64,000 bases of DNA from Paenibacillus sp. FSL R5-0341 (lineage in GTDB: Bacteria; Bacillota; Bacilli; Paenibacillales; Paenibacillaceae): the NCBI RefSeq assembly GCF_037975235.1, contig NZ_CP150241.1, forward strand, positions 1,612,001 through 1,676,000. Reading direction: 5' to 3'. The notes under the pieces are model-generated. The model worked only from the letters and a program-made list of their open reading frames with translations, was not told where the DNA came from and did not search any database. Made by a program: the position numbers and the translations under genes. Below, in pieces: positions 27,202 through 37,012 of the stretch. Positions within the stretch are counted from its first letter, which is position 1; each line of letters begins with the position of its first letter.

Positions 27202-27511
27202 TCGAGTGGTTGCCCCCTTTGAAAATTGAACTGCTCTATTCTATGTTGCGGCGCCAGTAACGATATGTACGTTCGACCCGCAGGGCACCATCTTCAGGTG
27301 TATATCAATCTATTTCGTTGAAAGGTAGTACATCTGTCGTTACCGCTTCTATCAGCGATTCATATGTTATAGAGTGCTGGGTTGGCAAGCGGGATGTTTC
27401 TCGTAAGCAATCAGTCAGGTAGAAGAGGTTTTCGTAGAAGACGGTATCATCACGCTGAAAAAGGTCTGTATCCGGTAACCGGAATTTGCAGCGTTCATGA
27501 GGAGGAATGTT
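27202..27511. other. Divergent intergenic region of the glycan cluster, no gene seen
   Basis: About 310 bp between the divergent GT-D and rhamnosyltransferase-like genes. It must carry both promoters, but I could not name a convincing -35/-10 pair, repeat or structure. GGAGG of the rightward gene lies at 27499-27505. Confidence 0.5.
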
Positions 27512-28201
27512 ATGTCCAGGAAAGTTGTGATTGAGATTAACTTCAACAATTACGGGATGGACCCGCAGCGATTGACGCGGGAATGGCTGGAGCGTCGGGT
27601 GAGCATCTTCCGCACGTTCACATTGCATTGCCTGAAGGCACAGACGAATCAGGATTTTCTAACTGTGGTGAAGCTATCCAAGGAATCGGGGGACTTGATG
27701 CAGGAGATTCTGGCAGGTCAGGAGCCGCTTCCTTCCAATATTCGTTTTGGAACCAATATCGAGAGTGTGCGTGCCATTCTGGCGTTTGCCAAAGGTGCGG
27801 AGCAACTCTATATTGCCCGTCTGGATTCGGATGATCTGTATCATAAGACTTTTGTACAACAGCTCTATGATATTCAGCCACAGCCGCAGACGATGGCCCT
27901 AATTAACCAGAACGGATATCTGTGGGATAGCGTGAATAACGAGATGGCGCCAGCATTTCACCGTTCTCCGCAATTCTATGTCTATTTATATCAAACGGCC
28001 GAGTATGCAGCGGGGTACCGGGTCAAGCTTCCGGGCAGAGGTACACATGGCAATGTCATCGAACTGCCGCATGAGCTGCTTGCTCCGCGCAATTATGTCA
28101 ACATCGTGCATTCCAATAATACTTCAGTCAAACGAGTACCGCCCAACGACCGGTTAAACCGGGATGAGATGGCACAGGTATTACGCGACTTTATGATCTG
28201 A
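27512..28201 (+). CDS. Rhamnosyltransferase-like glycosyltransferase (DUF3118-like)
   Basis: 229 residues from ATG at 27512 behind GAGGAGG. FRTFTLHCLKAQTNQDFLTV and LYIARLDSDDLYHKTFVQQL, with a DSDD metal/nucleotide-binding motif, match the putative rhamnosyltransferase family; NIVHSNNTSVKRVPPNDR is a conserved tail. GT-A-type, cytoplasmic. First gene of a rightward cluster continuing with nucleotide-sugar enzymes. Sugar donor not determined. Confidence 0.75.
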   Translation: MSRKVVIEINFNNYGMDPQRLTREWLERRVSIFRTFTLHCLKAQTNQDFLTVVKLSKESGDLMQEILAGQEPLPSNIRFGTNIESVRAILAFAKGAEQLYIARLDSDDLYHKTFVQQLYDIQPQPQTMALINQNGYLWDSVNNEMAPAFHRSPQFYVYLYQTAEYAAGYRVKLPGRGTHGNVIELPHELLAPRNYVNIVHSNNTSVKRVPPNDRLNRDEMAQVLRDFMI

Positions 28202-28219
28202 GTTGGGAGGAATTCATCC

Positions 28220-29209
28220 ATGATTCAAGGACAAACGATTCTAATCACCGGAGGAACAGGCTCCTGGGGTCAAAAGCTGACTGAGGTGCTGCTGGAGCAG
28301 GACCCGGCTGAGATTCGTCTTCTGTCACGTAATGAATACGCCCAGATTGCGATGCAGCGTGAGTTCAATCATGACCCGCGTCTGAGATTCATCATTGGGG
28401 ATATCCGGGATTATCGGGCAGTGGAAGATGCGTGCAAAGGCGTGCATGTACTCTTTCATCTGGCTGCGTTGAAGCATGTTCCAGTCTGTGAGGACCAGCC
28501 GGATGAAGCGTTCAAGACCAATGTGATCGGGACGCAGAACATTATTCGGGCTGCGATCCGTATGCAGGTGCCCAAAGTCATTGATGTGTCCACCGATAAG
28601 GCGGTAGATCCGATTAACGTATATGGCATGACGAAGGCTTTGGGTGAAAAAATGATGATCCGTGCCAACTGGCTGAGTGAAAGCACCCGGTTTGTCTGCA
28701 TCCGCGGCGGCAATGTGCTTGGAACCAGCGGCAGTGTCGTGCCTTTGTTTCGTCGCCAGATCGATGAAGGCAAGAGCCCGACTATTACGGACAAAGGCAT
28801 GACCCGCTTTTTCCTGACGCGTACCGAAGCCATACATCTACTGCTTAAGGCGGCTGAGGCGGCGGTAGGCGGGGAGACGTTTGTGATGAAAATGAAAGCT
28901 TGCAAGATGACGGAACTGGCCTCCGTCATGTTGGAACAGGCAGGTCGTCCATCCTTTGACTATAAGGTGACAGGCATACGTCCAGGCGAGAAATTGCATG
29001 AAGTGCTCATTTCGCCCTATGAAGCGCCGCGCACGTATCAATACGATGCACAGTATTATGTCATCCTGCCGGAGCATCAGGACAAAGGACTGACTGATCA
29101 GTACAGTAGTCTGCCTCGTGTGAACTTCTCCGAGTATCGTTCGGACAGTGCCATGATGAACAAGCCAGCGATTGCCCGCTTCTTGCGTGCAGGCGGCTAT
29201 ATCGACTAG
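28220..29209 (+). CDS. Nucleotide-sugar 4,6-dehydratase/epimerase (PseB/CapD-like SDR)
   Basis: 329 residues. Rossmann glycine motif ITGGTGSWGQ, then GDIRDYRAVEDAC, FHLAALKHVPVCEDQP and the catalytic region DVSTDKAVDPINVYGMTKAL (T/D/K in the dehydratase pattern, Y-x3-K). It best fits inverting UDP-GlcNAc 4,6-dehydratases such as PseB and FlaA1, which begin synthesis of modified amino sugars for flagellin or capsule. GGGAGG ribosome site. Co-directional with the neighbours, 18 bp after the upstream stop. Confidence 0.88.
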   Translation: MIQGQTILITGGTGSWGQKLTEVLLEQDPAEIRLLSRNEYAQIAMQREFNHDPRLRFIIGDIRDYRAVEDACKGVHVLFHLAALKHVPVCEDQPDEAFKTNVIGTQNIIRAAIRMQVPKVIDVSTDKAVDPINVYGMTKALGEKMMIRANWLSESTRFVCIRGGNVLGTSGSVVPLFRRQIDEGKSPTITDKGMTRFFLTRTEAIHLLLKAAEAAVGGETFVMKMKACKMTELASVMLEQAGRPSFDYKVTGIRPGEKLHEVLISPYEAPRTYQYDAQYYVILPEHQDKGLTDQYSSLPRVNFSEYRSDSAMMNKPAIARFLRAGGYID

Positions 29210-29284
29210 GGCGTGTCTCAAAACTCGTTTGGAGTTTTCAGATACGCCCACCGAAGGGAGGTGGAGCGTTTGGAGGTGGAAGGA

Positions 29285-30805
29285 ATGGGAGAGAATCATC
29301 AGCACGAGCAGCACGGGGGAAAAGAAGGGGAGCGGCGACATAATACACTGCAACACATCAATGACCGCTCCCTCAAAGCTGTTGTCGTCGGTCTTGGTTA
29401 TGTAGGTTTACCCATGGCTGTGGAGATGGCACAGGCAGGTTATCAGGTACACGGTATCGATATCGATACCTCCAAGGTAGCCAAGCTGCGTGCCGGGCAT
29501 TCGTATGTCATCGGTATAGAAGATGAGGTTGTACAGTCTCTGATGCAGAAAGGGTTGTTCACGGCAAGTACCGATTATGCAGTGATTGCGCAAGCCAATG
29601 TCATTGTCATCTGTGTGCCCACTCCGCTGACTGCTGAGCATCAACCGGATATCTCGTATATCTCTGCGGCGGTGGATGGCATGACTCCGTATTTGCAGGA
29701 AGGCAGCCTGGTTATTCTGGAAAGCACGACCTATCCGGGCACGACGGAAGAACGCGTGAAACAACCGATTGAAGCGGCAAACGGCTGGCGAGCTGGAGAA
29801 CAGTTCTACGTCTGTTATTCTCCAGAGCGGGTAGATCCGGGCAGTGTGAATTATGGAGTGAAAAATACCCCGAAGATTATTGGCGGTTCCACACCCGCCT
29901 GTTTGAATTATGGTAAACAGTTCTACGGCTCGTTTCTCAACGAGGTTGTTCCGGTCAGTTCAACGACGGTAGCAGAGACGGCAAAGCTGTTCGAAAATAC
30001 ATTTCGCAGTGTGAACATTGCACTGGTGAATGAGTTGACTCCTGCTTGTGAACAGATGGGGGTAAACATCTGGGAGGTGCTGGGTGCGGCGGCCACCAAG
30101 CCATTTGGTTACATGCCATTCTATCCCGGTCCCGGCATCGGCGGACATTGTATTCCAATCGATCCGATCTATCTGTCCTGGGCGGCAAACCGCCAGGGAT
30201 CGGAGCTGCAATTCATCCAGCTGGCGGATGCAACCAATCGGCAAATGCCAGAGAAAGTGGTGAAGCGTGCAGGGGAGCTGCTGAAGCAGAATGGTGTATC
30301 TGTTCAGGGAGCGCGTGTTGTTCTGGCGGGTATGGCTTATAAAAAAGACATTGACGACCTGCGCGAATCACCTGCGCTGGACGTTTACCGGCTGCTGAGC
30401 GCAGCGGGCGCAGATGTCGTTTTCACCGATCCAATGGTGCCTGTCTTCCGTAAAGATGACGGTACGATGCTCCAGTCTCGGCCTGCTGTGCCGGAATTGT
30501 GGACATGGGCTGATCTGGTAATCATCACGACGGATCATACGGGATTCGATTATCAGGAGATGGCGGATCATGCGAAGCTGATTTACGATACACGCAATGC
30601 AACCGCCGGATGTCACGGGGGGAATATTGTGGTGCTGGGCCAACCTGTTGAGCGTGAGGCGAAGAGAGTTTACGAGCAACAGGAACGAGTAGAAGGGTCC
30701 GGGCAAAAAGAGGAAGTCAAGGTGGCAGTCGAGGGCGCCGTAACTCGCCGTGAAGCTGCGATCGATCCCGACGAGGATCAGGGAGATGCCCATGGCAAAT
30801 CATGA
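29285..30805 (+). CDS. Nucleotide-sugar (UDP-hexose/UDP-HexNAc) 6-dehydrogenase
   Basis: About 506 residues from ATG at 29285 (GGAGGTG upstream); TTG at 29270 also has a good ribosome site. A His/Gln-rich N-terminal tail precedes the Rossmann motif VVVGLGYVGLPMAVEMAQAG. The catalytic Cys is in GPGIGGHCIPIDPIYL; SSTTVAETAKLFENTFRSVN and GMAYKKDIDDLRESPAL are conserved. Such enzymes oxidise C6 of UDP-GlcNAc or UDP-ManNAc/UDP-Glc to uronic acids. The C-terminal ~45 residues are a Glu-rich extension. Its end overlaps the methyltransferase gene. Confidence 0.9.
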   Translation: MGENHQHEQHGGKEGERRHNTLQHINDRSLKAVVVGLGYVGLPMAVEMAQAGYQVHGIDIDTSKVAKLRAGHSYVIGIEDEVVQSLMQKGLFTASTDYAVIAQANVIVICVPTPLTAEHQPDISYISAAVDGMTPYLQEGSLVILESTTYPGTTEERVKQPIEAANGWRAGEQFYVCYSPERVDPGSVNYGVKNTPKIIGGSTPACLNYGKQFYGSFLNEVVPVSSTTVAETAKLFENTFRSVNIALVNELTPACEQMGVNIWEVLGAAATKPFGYMPFYPGPGIGGHCIPIDPIYLSWAANRQGSELQFIQLADATNRQMPEKVVKRAGELLKQNGVSVQGARVVLAGMAYKKDIDDLRESPALDVYRLLSAAGADVVFTDPMVPVFRKDDGTMLQSRPAVPELWTWADLVIITTDHTGFDYQEMADHAKLIYDTRNATAGCHGGNIVVLGQPVEREAKRVYEQQERVEGSGQKEEVKVAVEGAVTRREAAIDPDEDQGDAHGKS

Positions 30806-31541
30806 TCGTGTAAGCGAACGCTATTACGGCGAGATTAATTCGGAAGATTCTCATGAAGCGACGAGAACGCGTATTCACTGGATGTGCCGTGAGGCAACAG
30901 GCAAACGCATCTTGGACGTCGGGTGCAGTCAGGGCATTACATCCATTCTGCTGGCACGTGAAGGATTTCGTGTCACTGGCATTGATCTGGAGGAAGAGAG
31001 TATCCGGTATGCCCAAGGCGAGCTTGCCAAAGAATCCCGGCCGGTTCGAAACAATGTGGATTTTCGGATGCTGGACATTACGCAATGGAAAGTCAGAACT
31101 ACTTTTGACACGGTGCTGCTTGGAGAAGTGCTGGAGCATTTTGCTCATCCAGAGACGTTATTGATCCAGATTCATCGGCTGTTGCAGGAAGATGGGACGC
31201 TGGTTGTGACCGTGCCGTATGGCTATCATCCGTTCTATGATCACAAGCAGACGTTCTATGCAGGAAGCCTGGCGATGTGTCTAATGCCATATTTCGAAGT
31301 CTTGAAACTGGAAGTTCATCATAAATATCTATGTTGCGTAGCCCGCAGATGGCGAAGAACTCAGGTGCATATGTCGCCAACGTTGGATCAGCTGATGGAG
31401 TGGATGAAGCTGGATCATGCGCATTTTGCTGAGGTGGAACAACAGCATCTACGGGTAATGAAACAGCGCAAGAAGGCGCTGGACAGTGCGGTGGAGCAGG
31501 TGAAACGGTTTCGTCGTCAGGAGAGTGGGGGCTCGCTTTAG
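30792..31541 (+). CDS. Class I SAM-dependent methyltransferase
   Basis: 249 residues from ATG at 30792 (GGGAG upstream), overlapping the dehydrogenase stop. Motif I RILDVGCSQGITSILLA, motif II GIDLEEESIRYAQGELA, then FDTVLLGEVLEHFAHPETLL and GTLVVTVPYGYHPFYDH give the UbiE/Coq5-like fold. The C-terminal part is a coiled region with Lys and Gln. In this setting it may methylate a sugar of the surface glycan; this is contextual. Confidence 0.88.
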   Translation: MANHDRVSERYYGEINSEDSHEATRTRIHWMCREATGKRILDVGCSQGITSILLAREGFRVTGIDLEEESIRYAQGELAKESRPVRNNVDFRMLDITQWKVRTTFDTVLLGEVLEHFAHPETLLIQIHRLLQEDGTLVVTVPYGYHPFYDHKQTFYAGSLAMCLMPYFEVLKLEVHHKYLCCVARRWRRTQVHMSPTLDQLMEWMKLDHAHFAEVEQQHLRVMKQRKKALDSAVEQVKRFRRQESGGSL

Positions 31542-31692
31542 AGTAGAGGGATGGGGGTCTCGAAAGTCTCCCTTCTACGCGCCTCAGAGCCCTTAACACA
31601 AAGCACTTATTAGATCACTTATCAGAATATTTAAATGGAGCATTTCTATTCCAAACTGCTGATAAGTGTGACGACAGAGTAACTCTATGTTC

Positions 31693-31885
31693 TAACGAAT
31701 CTCACACGCCTTATTTTGGTGATTTGGGAGAGGGGAAAAATGTAACGAATCTCAGCGACGCTATTTCATCCGAAAGCTGCGATAAACGACGAATGGTTGC
31801 CTAAAATGTGAGAATAGCGCGCCTCAGATTCGTTACATTTTCCAATTGGCTGAAATGCACCAAATAGCGTCACCTCAGTTCGTTA
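31693..31885. repeat. Nested inverted repeat built from four copies of a ~24-bp unit
   Basis: Unit TAACGAATCTCAGCGACGCT (plus ATTT) occurs forward at 31693-31719 (diverged) and 31743-31766, and in reverse at 31813-31835 and 31862-31885. The inner pair and the outer pair can each form a stem, giving a long cruciform or hairpin of ~190 bp in the gap between the methyltransferase and GT2 genes. No gene seen in the 31542-32059 interval. Confidence 0.75.
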
Positions 31886-32059
31886 GCCACGGTGAAAATG
31901 ATAAGTATTCTTTACTGAACTTTGAGAATGGTGGTACCTGTACCACTACTAAGTTCCAAATACCAAATGCTAGTACTTTGCTCGAAGTACCTAGTCAAAG
32001 AAAGAATAAAACCGTTATGAAAATTCGCAATACGCGTACGACAGGAAGGGGCTCAAAAC

Positions 32060-33190
32060 GTGATCACCATCAGTCTGTGCATGATTGTGAAGAACGAGGA
32101 ACGCACGCTTGCGCGCTGTCTTGATTCGGTTGCCGGCATCGCGGACGAGATCGTCATTGTGGATACCGGTTCATCAGATCATACGATGGACATCGCTGCG
32201 CAGTATACCGACCAGGTCTACACGTATGAATGGAAGGAAGACTTTGCCGCAGCGCGGAGTGAGTCATTCGCCAAAGCCACGCAGGAGTATATCCTGTGGC
32301 TGGATGCGGACGATGTGCTGCTGCCATCGGAACGGGCGAAGCTTGCGGTGTTGAAGCAGCAGTTGTCGTCTGAGGGGGAGACGGCGGCTGTGATCTTGAA
32401 CTACACGCTGGCCGAGGGGCCGGAGGGGAGTCCGCTCGTGACGGACCGACGCCTTCGCCTGGTCAAGCGGGATGCCGGGTGCCGCTGGCATGGCCGACTG
32501 CACGAGCAGCTCAGCTTCCCGCCGAGCGGGGTTATTACGGCAGACATTGCCGTCACGCACCGCCGCGAAGCGGGACATCATTCGGCGCGAAACGTGCGCA
32601 TTCTGCGCAAATGGATCGCCGAAGAGGGCGTAGCCCAAGGTCGCCTGCTATTTTATTATGCAGGCGAATGTTATGACCGCAAGCAGTATGCGGCGGCGGC
32701 ACGCGGGTACGCAAAGCTGCTGGAACAGCCAAGCGGATACCGCGAGGATCGCCTGATTGCCTGCGCGCGGCTGGCGGAATGTTATGAACGACTGGGTGAG
32801 CCGGGCCGTAAGCTCGGTGCATTGCTGCAGTCGTTCCAGTATGATCTGCCACATGCCGACTTCTGCTGTGCCATCGCGGCCTGTTTTCATGAGCGGCAGG
32901 AACCCGTCTCGGCGATCTACTGGTATATGCAGGCGGTAGACGTGAGCAGCCGCGATCCGGGTCTGCGCCCAGTACCAGAGGCCTGCCGCACCTGGCTACC
33001 ACATGCCCGTCTTTCCCTATGCTATGCCCATCTGGGAAACTGGGAGCACGCACTCATGCATAACACCAGAGCACGTGAGTACTTGCCAAACGATCCCGGG
33101 TTGCTTGCCAATCGTCAAAAACTCGAAGTGGTGATACGCAAAGAGATGAAGGAGCGGGAAGAACGTGGTGAAGTGTCACCGCGTAAGTAG
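32060..33190 (+). CDS. GT2 glycosyltransferase with TPR-like C-terminal region
   Basis: 376 residues, GTG start behind AGGGG. N-terminal GT-A domain: ISLCMIVKNEERTLARCLDS, IVIVDTGSSDHTMDIAAQ, FAAARSESFAKATQEYILWL and a DADDVLLPSE motif (DAD). Residues ~190-350 are helical repeats (AAARGYAKLLEQPSGYREDR, IYWYMQAVDVSSRDPGLRP) like TPR units. Proteins of this architecture glycosylate peptides or surface polymers. The coding region is distinctly GC-rich compared with the AT-rich stretch at 31900-32040, so the gene may have arrived separately. Confidence 0.87.
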   Translation: MITISLCMIVKNEERTLARCLDSVAGIADEIVIVDTGSSDHTMDIAAQYTDQVYTYEWKEDFAAARSESFAKATQEYILWLDADDVLLPSERAKLAVLKQQLSSEGETAAVILNYTLAEGPEGSPLVTDRRLRLVKRDAGCRWHGRLHEQLSFPPSGVITADIAVTHRREAGHHSARNVRILRKWIAEEGVAQGRLLFYYAGECYDRKQYAAAARGYAKLLEQPSGYREDRLIACARLAECYERLGEPGRKLGALLQSFQYDLPHADFCCAIAACFHERQEPVSAIYWYMQAVDVSSRDPGLRPVPEACRTWLPHARLSLCYAHLGNWEHALMHNTRAREYLPNDPGLLANRQKLEVVIRKEMKEREERGEVSPRK

Positions 33191-33632
33191 GGAGACGAAC
33201 TGGGACAGATGAGGATAGAAGAGTTTGAAGCGGGGTTAGGAAATAGGGGAAATAGATTGAAGTAGAAGTGAAATAACAAAAAAAACTAATTCGTTGCTGG
33301 TAGGATGCGATAGGGCAGGTCAGTGAAAATAAGCGTTAGTGGAAATAGAGTGTAAGGCACAATTGCGAGCAGAAGCAGAAGCAATTGTTAGTGTGAACGA
33401 GCATGTACAGACCATAATTTATTATAACCAGATAAAGGGAATATGTAGAACAAGAGCAGAGCAGCCCCGCCCCGCTTGCCGAGGAAGTTGGTGAGCGGGG
33501 CTTGCTTTATGTTATGTACTTCACACTGCTTGTACCGTGTGAGGCTTCTGAAGCATGAATGCAGTGAGTACGACGCACACATCACAATGATCATCGATGT
33601 AGTCAGGGCGTCATTTTAACCGCTAAACTGCT
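33191..33632. other. Intergenic region with GC-rich hairpin
   Basis: About 440 bp without a gene. A hairpin formed by GCCCCGC and GCGGGGC around 33466-33506 is followed by TTGCTTTATG, possibly terminating the GT2 gene or the convergent DUF5412 gene. Nothing else seen. Confidence 0.5.
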
Positions 33633-34157
33633 TTAATTTTCGGGTGCCAGACATCGCACAGACTGATCTTTCATCCGTAAACTTTTGCACGCCCAGCCCC
33701 GTCCATCATATATTTCCTGATCAATGTTGAGGGTAATGGTCTCATCCGTGTACTCATTCCAGTTTTCAATTCGGAGTGTGTTTTCACTTTCCCATTCGAG
33801 ATGATTATTTCCGTGGTGCTCGGCACGATAGATCGTTTTTACTGTGGAGTCCTCAGGGGCATTCGTCTTCTTCACATCAACCCACATCGTAACCCCACCT
33901 GCCGCACCACCATAGGGCACACCATAAATCTCGGCGGTATATTCACCATTCCGCGAAGTCATGGAATAGCTCAATTCTCCTTTCTCAGAACGGTCAAACG
34001 TGGAAAAGTATGGACGGAGCCAGAAATACAAGAATAAGGCAACAAACAATACAAGAATCAACAATGTAAATGTAGTGAGAATTGGGTGTCTACGTATCCA
34101 AGGTTTGCGAGAATCTGTATGGGATGAACTTGAATTTGCTTGAGTCTTTAAATCCAT
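33633..34157 (-). CDS. DUF5412-like membrane-anchored protein
   Basis: 174 residues. Basic N-terminus, one membrane helix at ~28-50 (ILTTFTLLILVLFVALFLYF), then an extracytoplasmic beta-rich domain with GVPYGGAAGGVTMWVDVKK and WESENTLRIENW, typical of DUF5412 proteins. One N-terminal helix suggests anchoring with the domain outside. Role unknown. It follows the AraC regulator gene by 20 bp and may share its transcript. Confidence 0.72.
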   Translation of the reverse strand: MDLKTQANSSSSHTDSRKPWIRRHPILTTFTLLILVLFVALFLYFWLRPYFSTFDRSEKGELSYSMTSRNGEYTAEIYGVPYGGAAGGVTMWVDVKKTNAPEDSTVKTIYRAEHHGNNHLEWESENTLRIENWNEYTDETITLNIDQEIYDGRGWACKSLRMKDQSVRCLAPEN

Positions 34158-34180
34158 AAGGTTGAACCTCCAATGGTAGC

Positions 34181-35074
34181 TTACAGAGAAGTTTGCTTTG
34201 CAGGAATATATATGTCCATTTCTCCGTAGTGGTCCTGAGCCAGACTGCCATCAATTCTTTCAAAATAGTATGGATCGCTCTTCTCATACCCCGAATGGCT
34301 CTGCCAATATTCATCAATAAATGTCCAGACACTGTCCAAGTGATCTATGTTGATCAGACTTGGATGGAAATCACAGACGAATTTGAATACAGCATACTGG
34401 TTGGCCGGGACCTCAATTCCGTCCAGTTCTTCAGGGATATGATCTAAACTGTTTACTTCTACAGAGGGCTGGTATGTACTGTAATCCTCGTTAATCTCAT
34501 TGGTAAATCCAATATATACGTTGGGTTGCAACACGTTAGGGATCGAATGAAAGTGTTTTTCAAAAAAGTCGTTGCCTGCTGAATTAGCTTCATAGTGTTC
34601 TTCATTGTCTGCATACCGAATATGGGATCGCTGCCCAATGAGTTTTATAGCCGGTTTTCGTACATATGTTGGTTTGAAAATATATCCATACGGAAGCATC
34701 GTGATCATGGACGAAGTCATGCGGGCTGTGAATTCAAGGTCTCCAGATCCCTGTTTGCGATATTGCAGGGGGGTGATACCAAAGGTTTGTTTGAAAGCAC
34801 GTATGTAGGATTGTTCATGTTCGAACCCGTAATGTCCGCTGATATCGATAATCTTCCAATTCAGGTTCACCAATTGTTCCAGGCTGCGTGCCAGCTTGCG
34901 TGAACGAATGTATTCTCCAGGCAATTGTCCGCTTACATGTTTGAACATGCGATGCAGGTGGAACTTCGATATATGCGTCACAGATGCCAGATGATCCAGC
35001 GTTAACTTGTCTTGGATATGGTCTTCTATGTAGTCGAACAGCTTATCCAATGTGCCTAGCAGATCGTGTTGCAT
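34181..35074 (-). CDS. AraC-family transcriptional regulator with GyrI-like effector domain
   Basis: 297 residues. Two helix-turn-helix units at the N-terminus (LTLDHLASVTHISKFHLHRM and GYEHEQSYIRAFK-type second motif with GITPLQYRK), followed by a C-terminal GyrI-like (SOUL/Rob-type) domain of ~170 residues that binds drugs or other ligands. Divergent from two ABC exporter genes, so it probably responds to a compound that they expel. Ribosome site GGGAGA. Confidence 0.9.
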   Translation of the reverse strand: MQHDLLGTLDKLFDYIEDHIQDKLTLDHLASVTHISKFHLHRMFKHVSGQLPGEYIRSRKLARSLEQLVNLNWKIIDISGHYGFEHEQSYIRAFKQTFGITPLQYRKQGSGDLEFTARMTSSMITMLPYGYIFKPTYVRKPAIKLIGQRSHIRYADNEEHYEANSAGNDFFEKHFHSIPNVLQPNVYIGFTNEINEDYSTYQPSVEVNSLDHIPEELDGIEVPANQYAVFKFVCDFHPSLINIDHLDSVWTFIDEYWQSHSGYEKSDPYYFERIDGSLAQDHYGEMDIYIPAKQTSL

Positions 35075-35188
35075 ATCAATCTCCCTACTTCTGATAGTAC
35101 TTACAGCAATAAATGTTCATTTTTTCCTTATCACCGATGATATCATAACCAAGTACATAATTTAATGACAAGATTGGAGAAACCATCC

Positions 35189-37012
35189 ATGTTTGCTGAC
35201 AAAAGAACTTATACAACGTTAGGCATGTTAACTCGATTATGGATATTAACGGGCAAGTACCGTATGTTCATCATTCTGTTACTTTTCGCCGCATGTATGG
35301 TCTCCCTGATTGAGGTCGGTTATTTGGAATCGATCCGAAGACTGGTCAAAGGCGCGACTGAAGCACAGTTTTCGTTACTCTACTCAGGTTTGATTATAGG
35401 CGTTAGCATTGTCGTATTACGATTAATTGTAACCGCATTCATGACGAGGGTCGAGACGTTATTTCAGCAAAAGACACTATTGTCTATGCAGTCTCTATTG
35501 CTCAAGTCCCTTGGCATCACAGAGACGCGGGATCTGGCAAACTATCATACGGGGGATCTATCTTCCAGGGTTTGGACTTCTGCCAAGGAAGCACAGAAAG
35601 GGATAAATCAACACGGCATTGAACTTGCAAAAAATGTGATACAACTTATTCTTGCTTTTGCTTATTTCAGCTGGGTCAACCTGCCATTATCATTGGCTAT
35701 TATTGCATTCACATTGATCTATCCTCTTGTAACGGTAGGACTGGGTAGACGTCTGCAACGACAACATGATCAGTTGAATGCCAGTACGGCGTCAAGAGAT
35801 GAGATGCTGACTGAAATCATTCAAGCCCCTGTGGAGATCCGAAGCTACGGACTCGGGGGTTATGTGCACCATCATTTTAAAGATCGAATGGATCGAGTGT
35901 TCAGACATACGATGTCTGTATCTATGTTACAACGTCTTTCGGAGGCAGCCGGACGGGTCTCGACGTATGGTGGCATGATTCTGATTCTTTATCTAGGCGG
36001 CATGCAGATGTTGAATGGACATATGGATGTGGGAGGTTTGGCGGCTTTTCTGGTGGCGAGCAGTCAGTTAACTCGTCCGATTGAGTCGCTGTCCGGGTTG
36101 TGGAATGATTTTATCGGTTCAGCTTCTCATGCGTCCAGAGTCTTTGAAGTTCTGGATCTGGAGAAAAAGAACACGCTTGCTGATACTAGTACCAATGCAT
36201 ATGTACAACGATCCGAACCGGGTTCAGGTGAACTTGTGAAGCAATCTAAACCGACTGGCATTAAGGTACAGCACGTGTCTTACAGGTATGCAGAGCAAGA
36301 AGAAGTGCTAACGGATATTTCTTTTGTAGCCACGAAAGGAAAGCTTACTGTAATTACTGGGCCAAGTGGATGTGGAAAGACCACGTTATTGAAATTAATA
36401 ACCGGATTAGATACACCTGTGACTGGTTCGATCCAGGTAATGAATCAGAAGAATTCATCAAATGATATGCAAGAAGTTAAAGCAGAGCATCTCAATCAGG
36501 TGTATGTTCCGCAACAAGCCTTTATTTTCACAGGTACAGTGGAAGAGAATATTGTTTTTGGACAAGAGGGGATATCTGCCGATCAAGTAGAAGTTGCGGC
36601 CCACATGACGCATGCACATGACGCGATTATGCGTCAATCGCTCGGCTATGGGACAGAGCTTCAGCCGCAAGGCGGGACGATGTCGGGTGGTGAGCTTCAG
36701 CGTATTAGTTTAGCCAGAGCGATGCTGAGGAACCCGGATATTCTATTGTTGGATGAACCGACGTCATCTCAAGACCCGTGGCATGAGCAACGATTGAATG
36801 ATCTCTTTGCCCGAATCACTGCTGACAAAGGCACAACGGTTATTGCAGTTACTCATCGATTATCGCTGATCAAACGGGCAGATCAGGTCATCTATATTCA
36901 GAAGGGACGCGTCGAAGATACGGGGACTCATCGTGAATTGCTGGATCGTCCAAACGGATATCGAAGTTATATTGCGGAGCAGGATACGGAAGTGGAGGAA
37001 CAGCATGAGTAA
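35189..37012 (+). CDS. ABC exporter half-transporter 1
   Basis: About 607 residues from ATG at 35189 (TTGGAG upstream; the ATG at 35165 has none). N-terminal six-helix transmembrane domain, then the nucleotide-binding domain with Walker A GPSGCGKTT, Q-loop, signature MSGGELQR and Walker B DILLLDEPTSSQDPW. The D-loop is SQD rather than SLD. Its gene overlaps the next half-transporter by eight bases, so they form a heterodimer. Cargo unknown; the divergent AraC/GyrI regulator suggests a drug or lipid-like compound. Confidence 0.92.
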   Translation: MFADKRTYTTLGMLTRLWILTGKYRMFIILLLFAACMVSLIEVGYLESIRRLVKGATEAQFSLLYSGLIIGVSIVVLRLIVTAFMTRVETLFQQKTLLSMQSLLLKSLGITETRDLANYHTGDLSSRVWTSAKEAQKGINQHGIELAKNVIQLILAFAYFSWVNLPLSLAIIAFTLIYPLVTVGLGRRLQRQHDQLNASTASRDEMLTEIIQAPVEIRSYGLGGYVHHHFKDRMDRVFRHTMSVSMLQRLSEAAGRVSTYGGMILILYLGGMQMLNGHMDVGGLAAFLVASSQLTRPIESLSGLWNDFIGSASHASRVFEVLDLEKKNTLADTSTNAYVQRSEPGSGELVKQSKPTGIKVQHVSYRYAEQEEVLTDISFVATKGKLTVITGPSGCGKTTLLKLITGLDTPVTGSIQVMNQKNSSNDMQEVKAEHLNQVYVPQQAFIFTGTVEENIVFGQEGISADQVEVAAHMTHAHDAIMRQSLGYGTELQPQGGTMSGGELQRISLARAMLRNPDILLLDEPTSSQDPWHEQRLNDLFARITADKGTTVIAVTHRLSLIKRADQVIYIQKGRVEDTGTHRELLDRPNGYRSYIAEQDTEVEEQHE

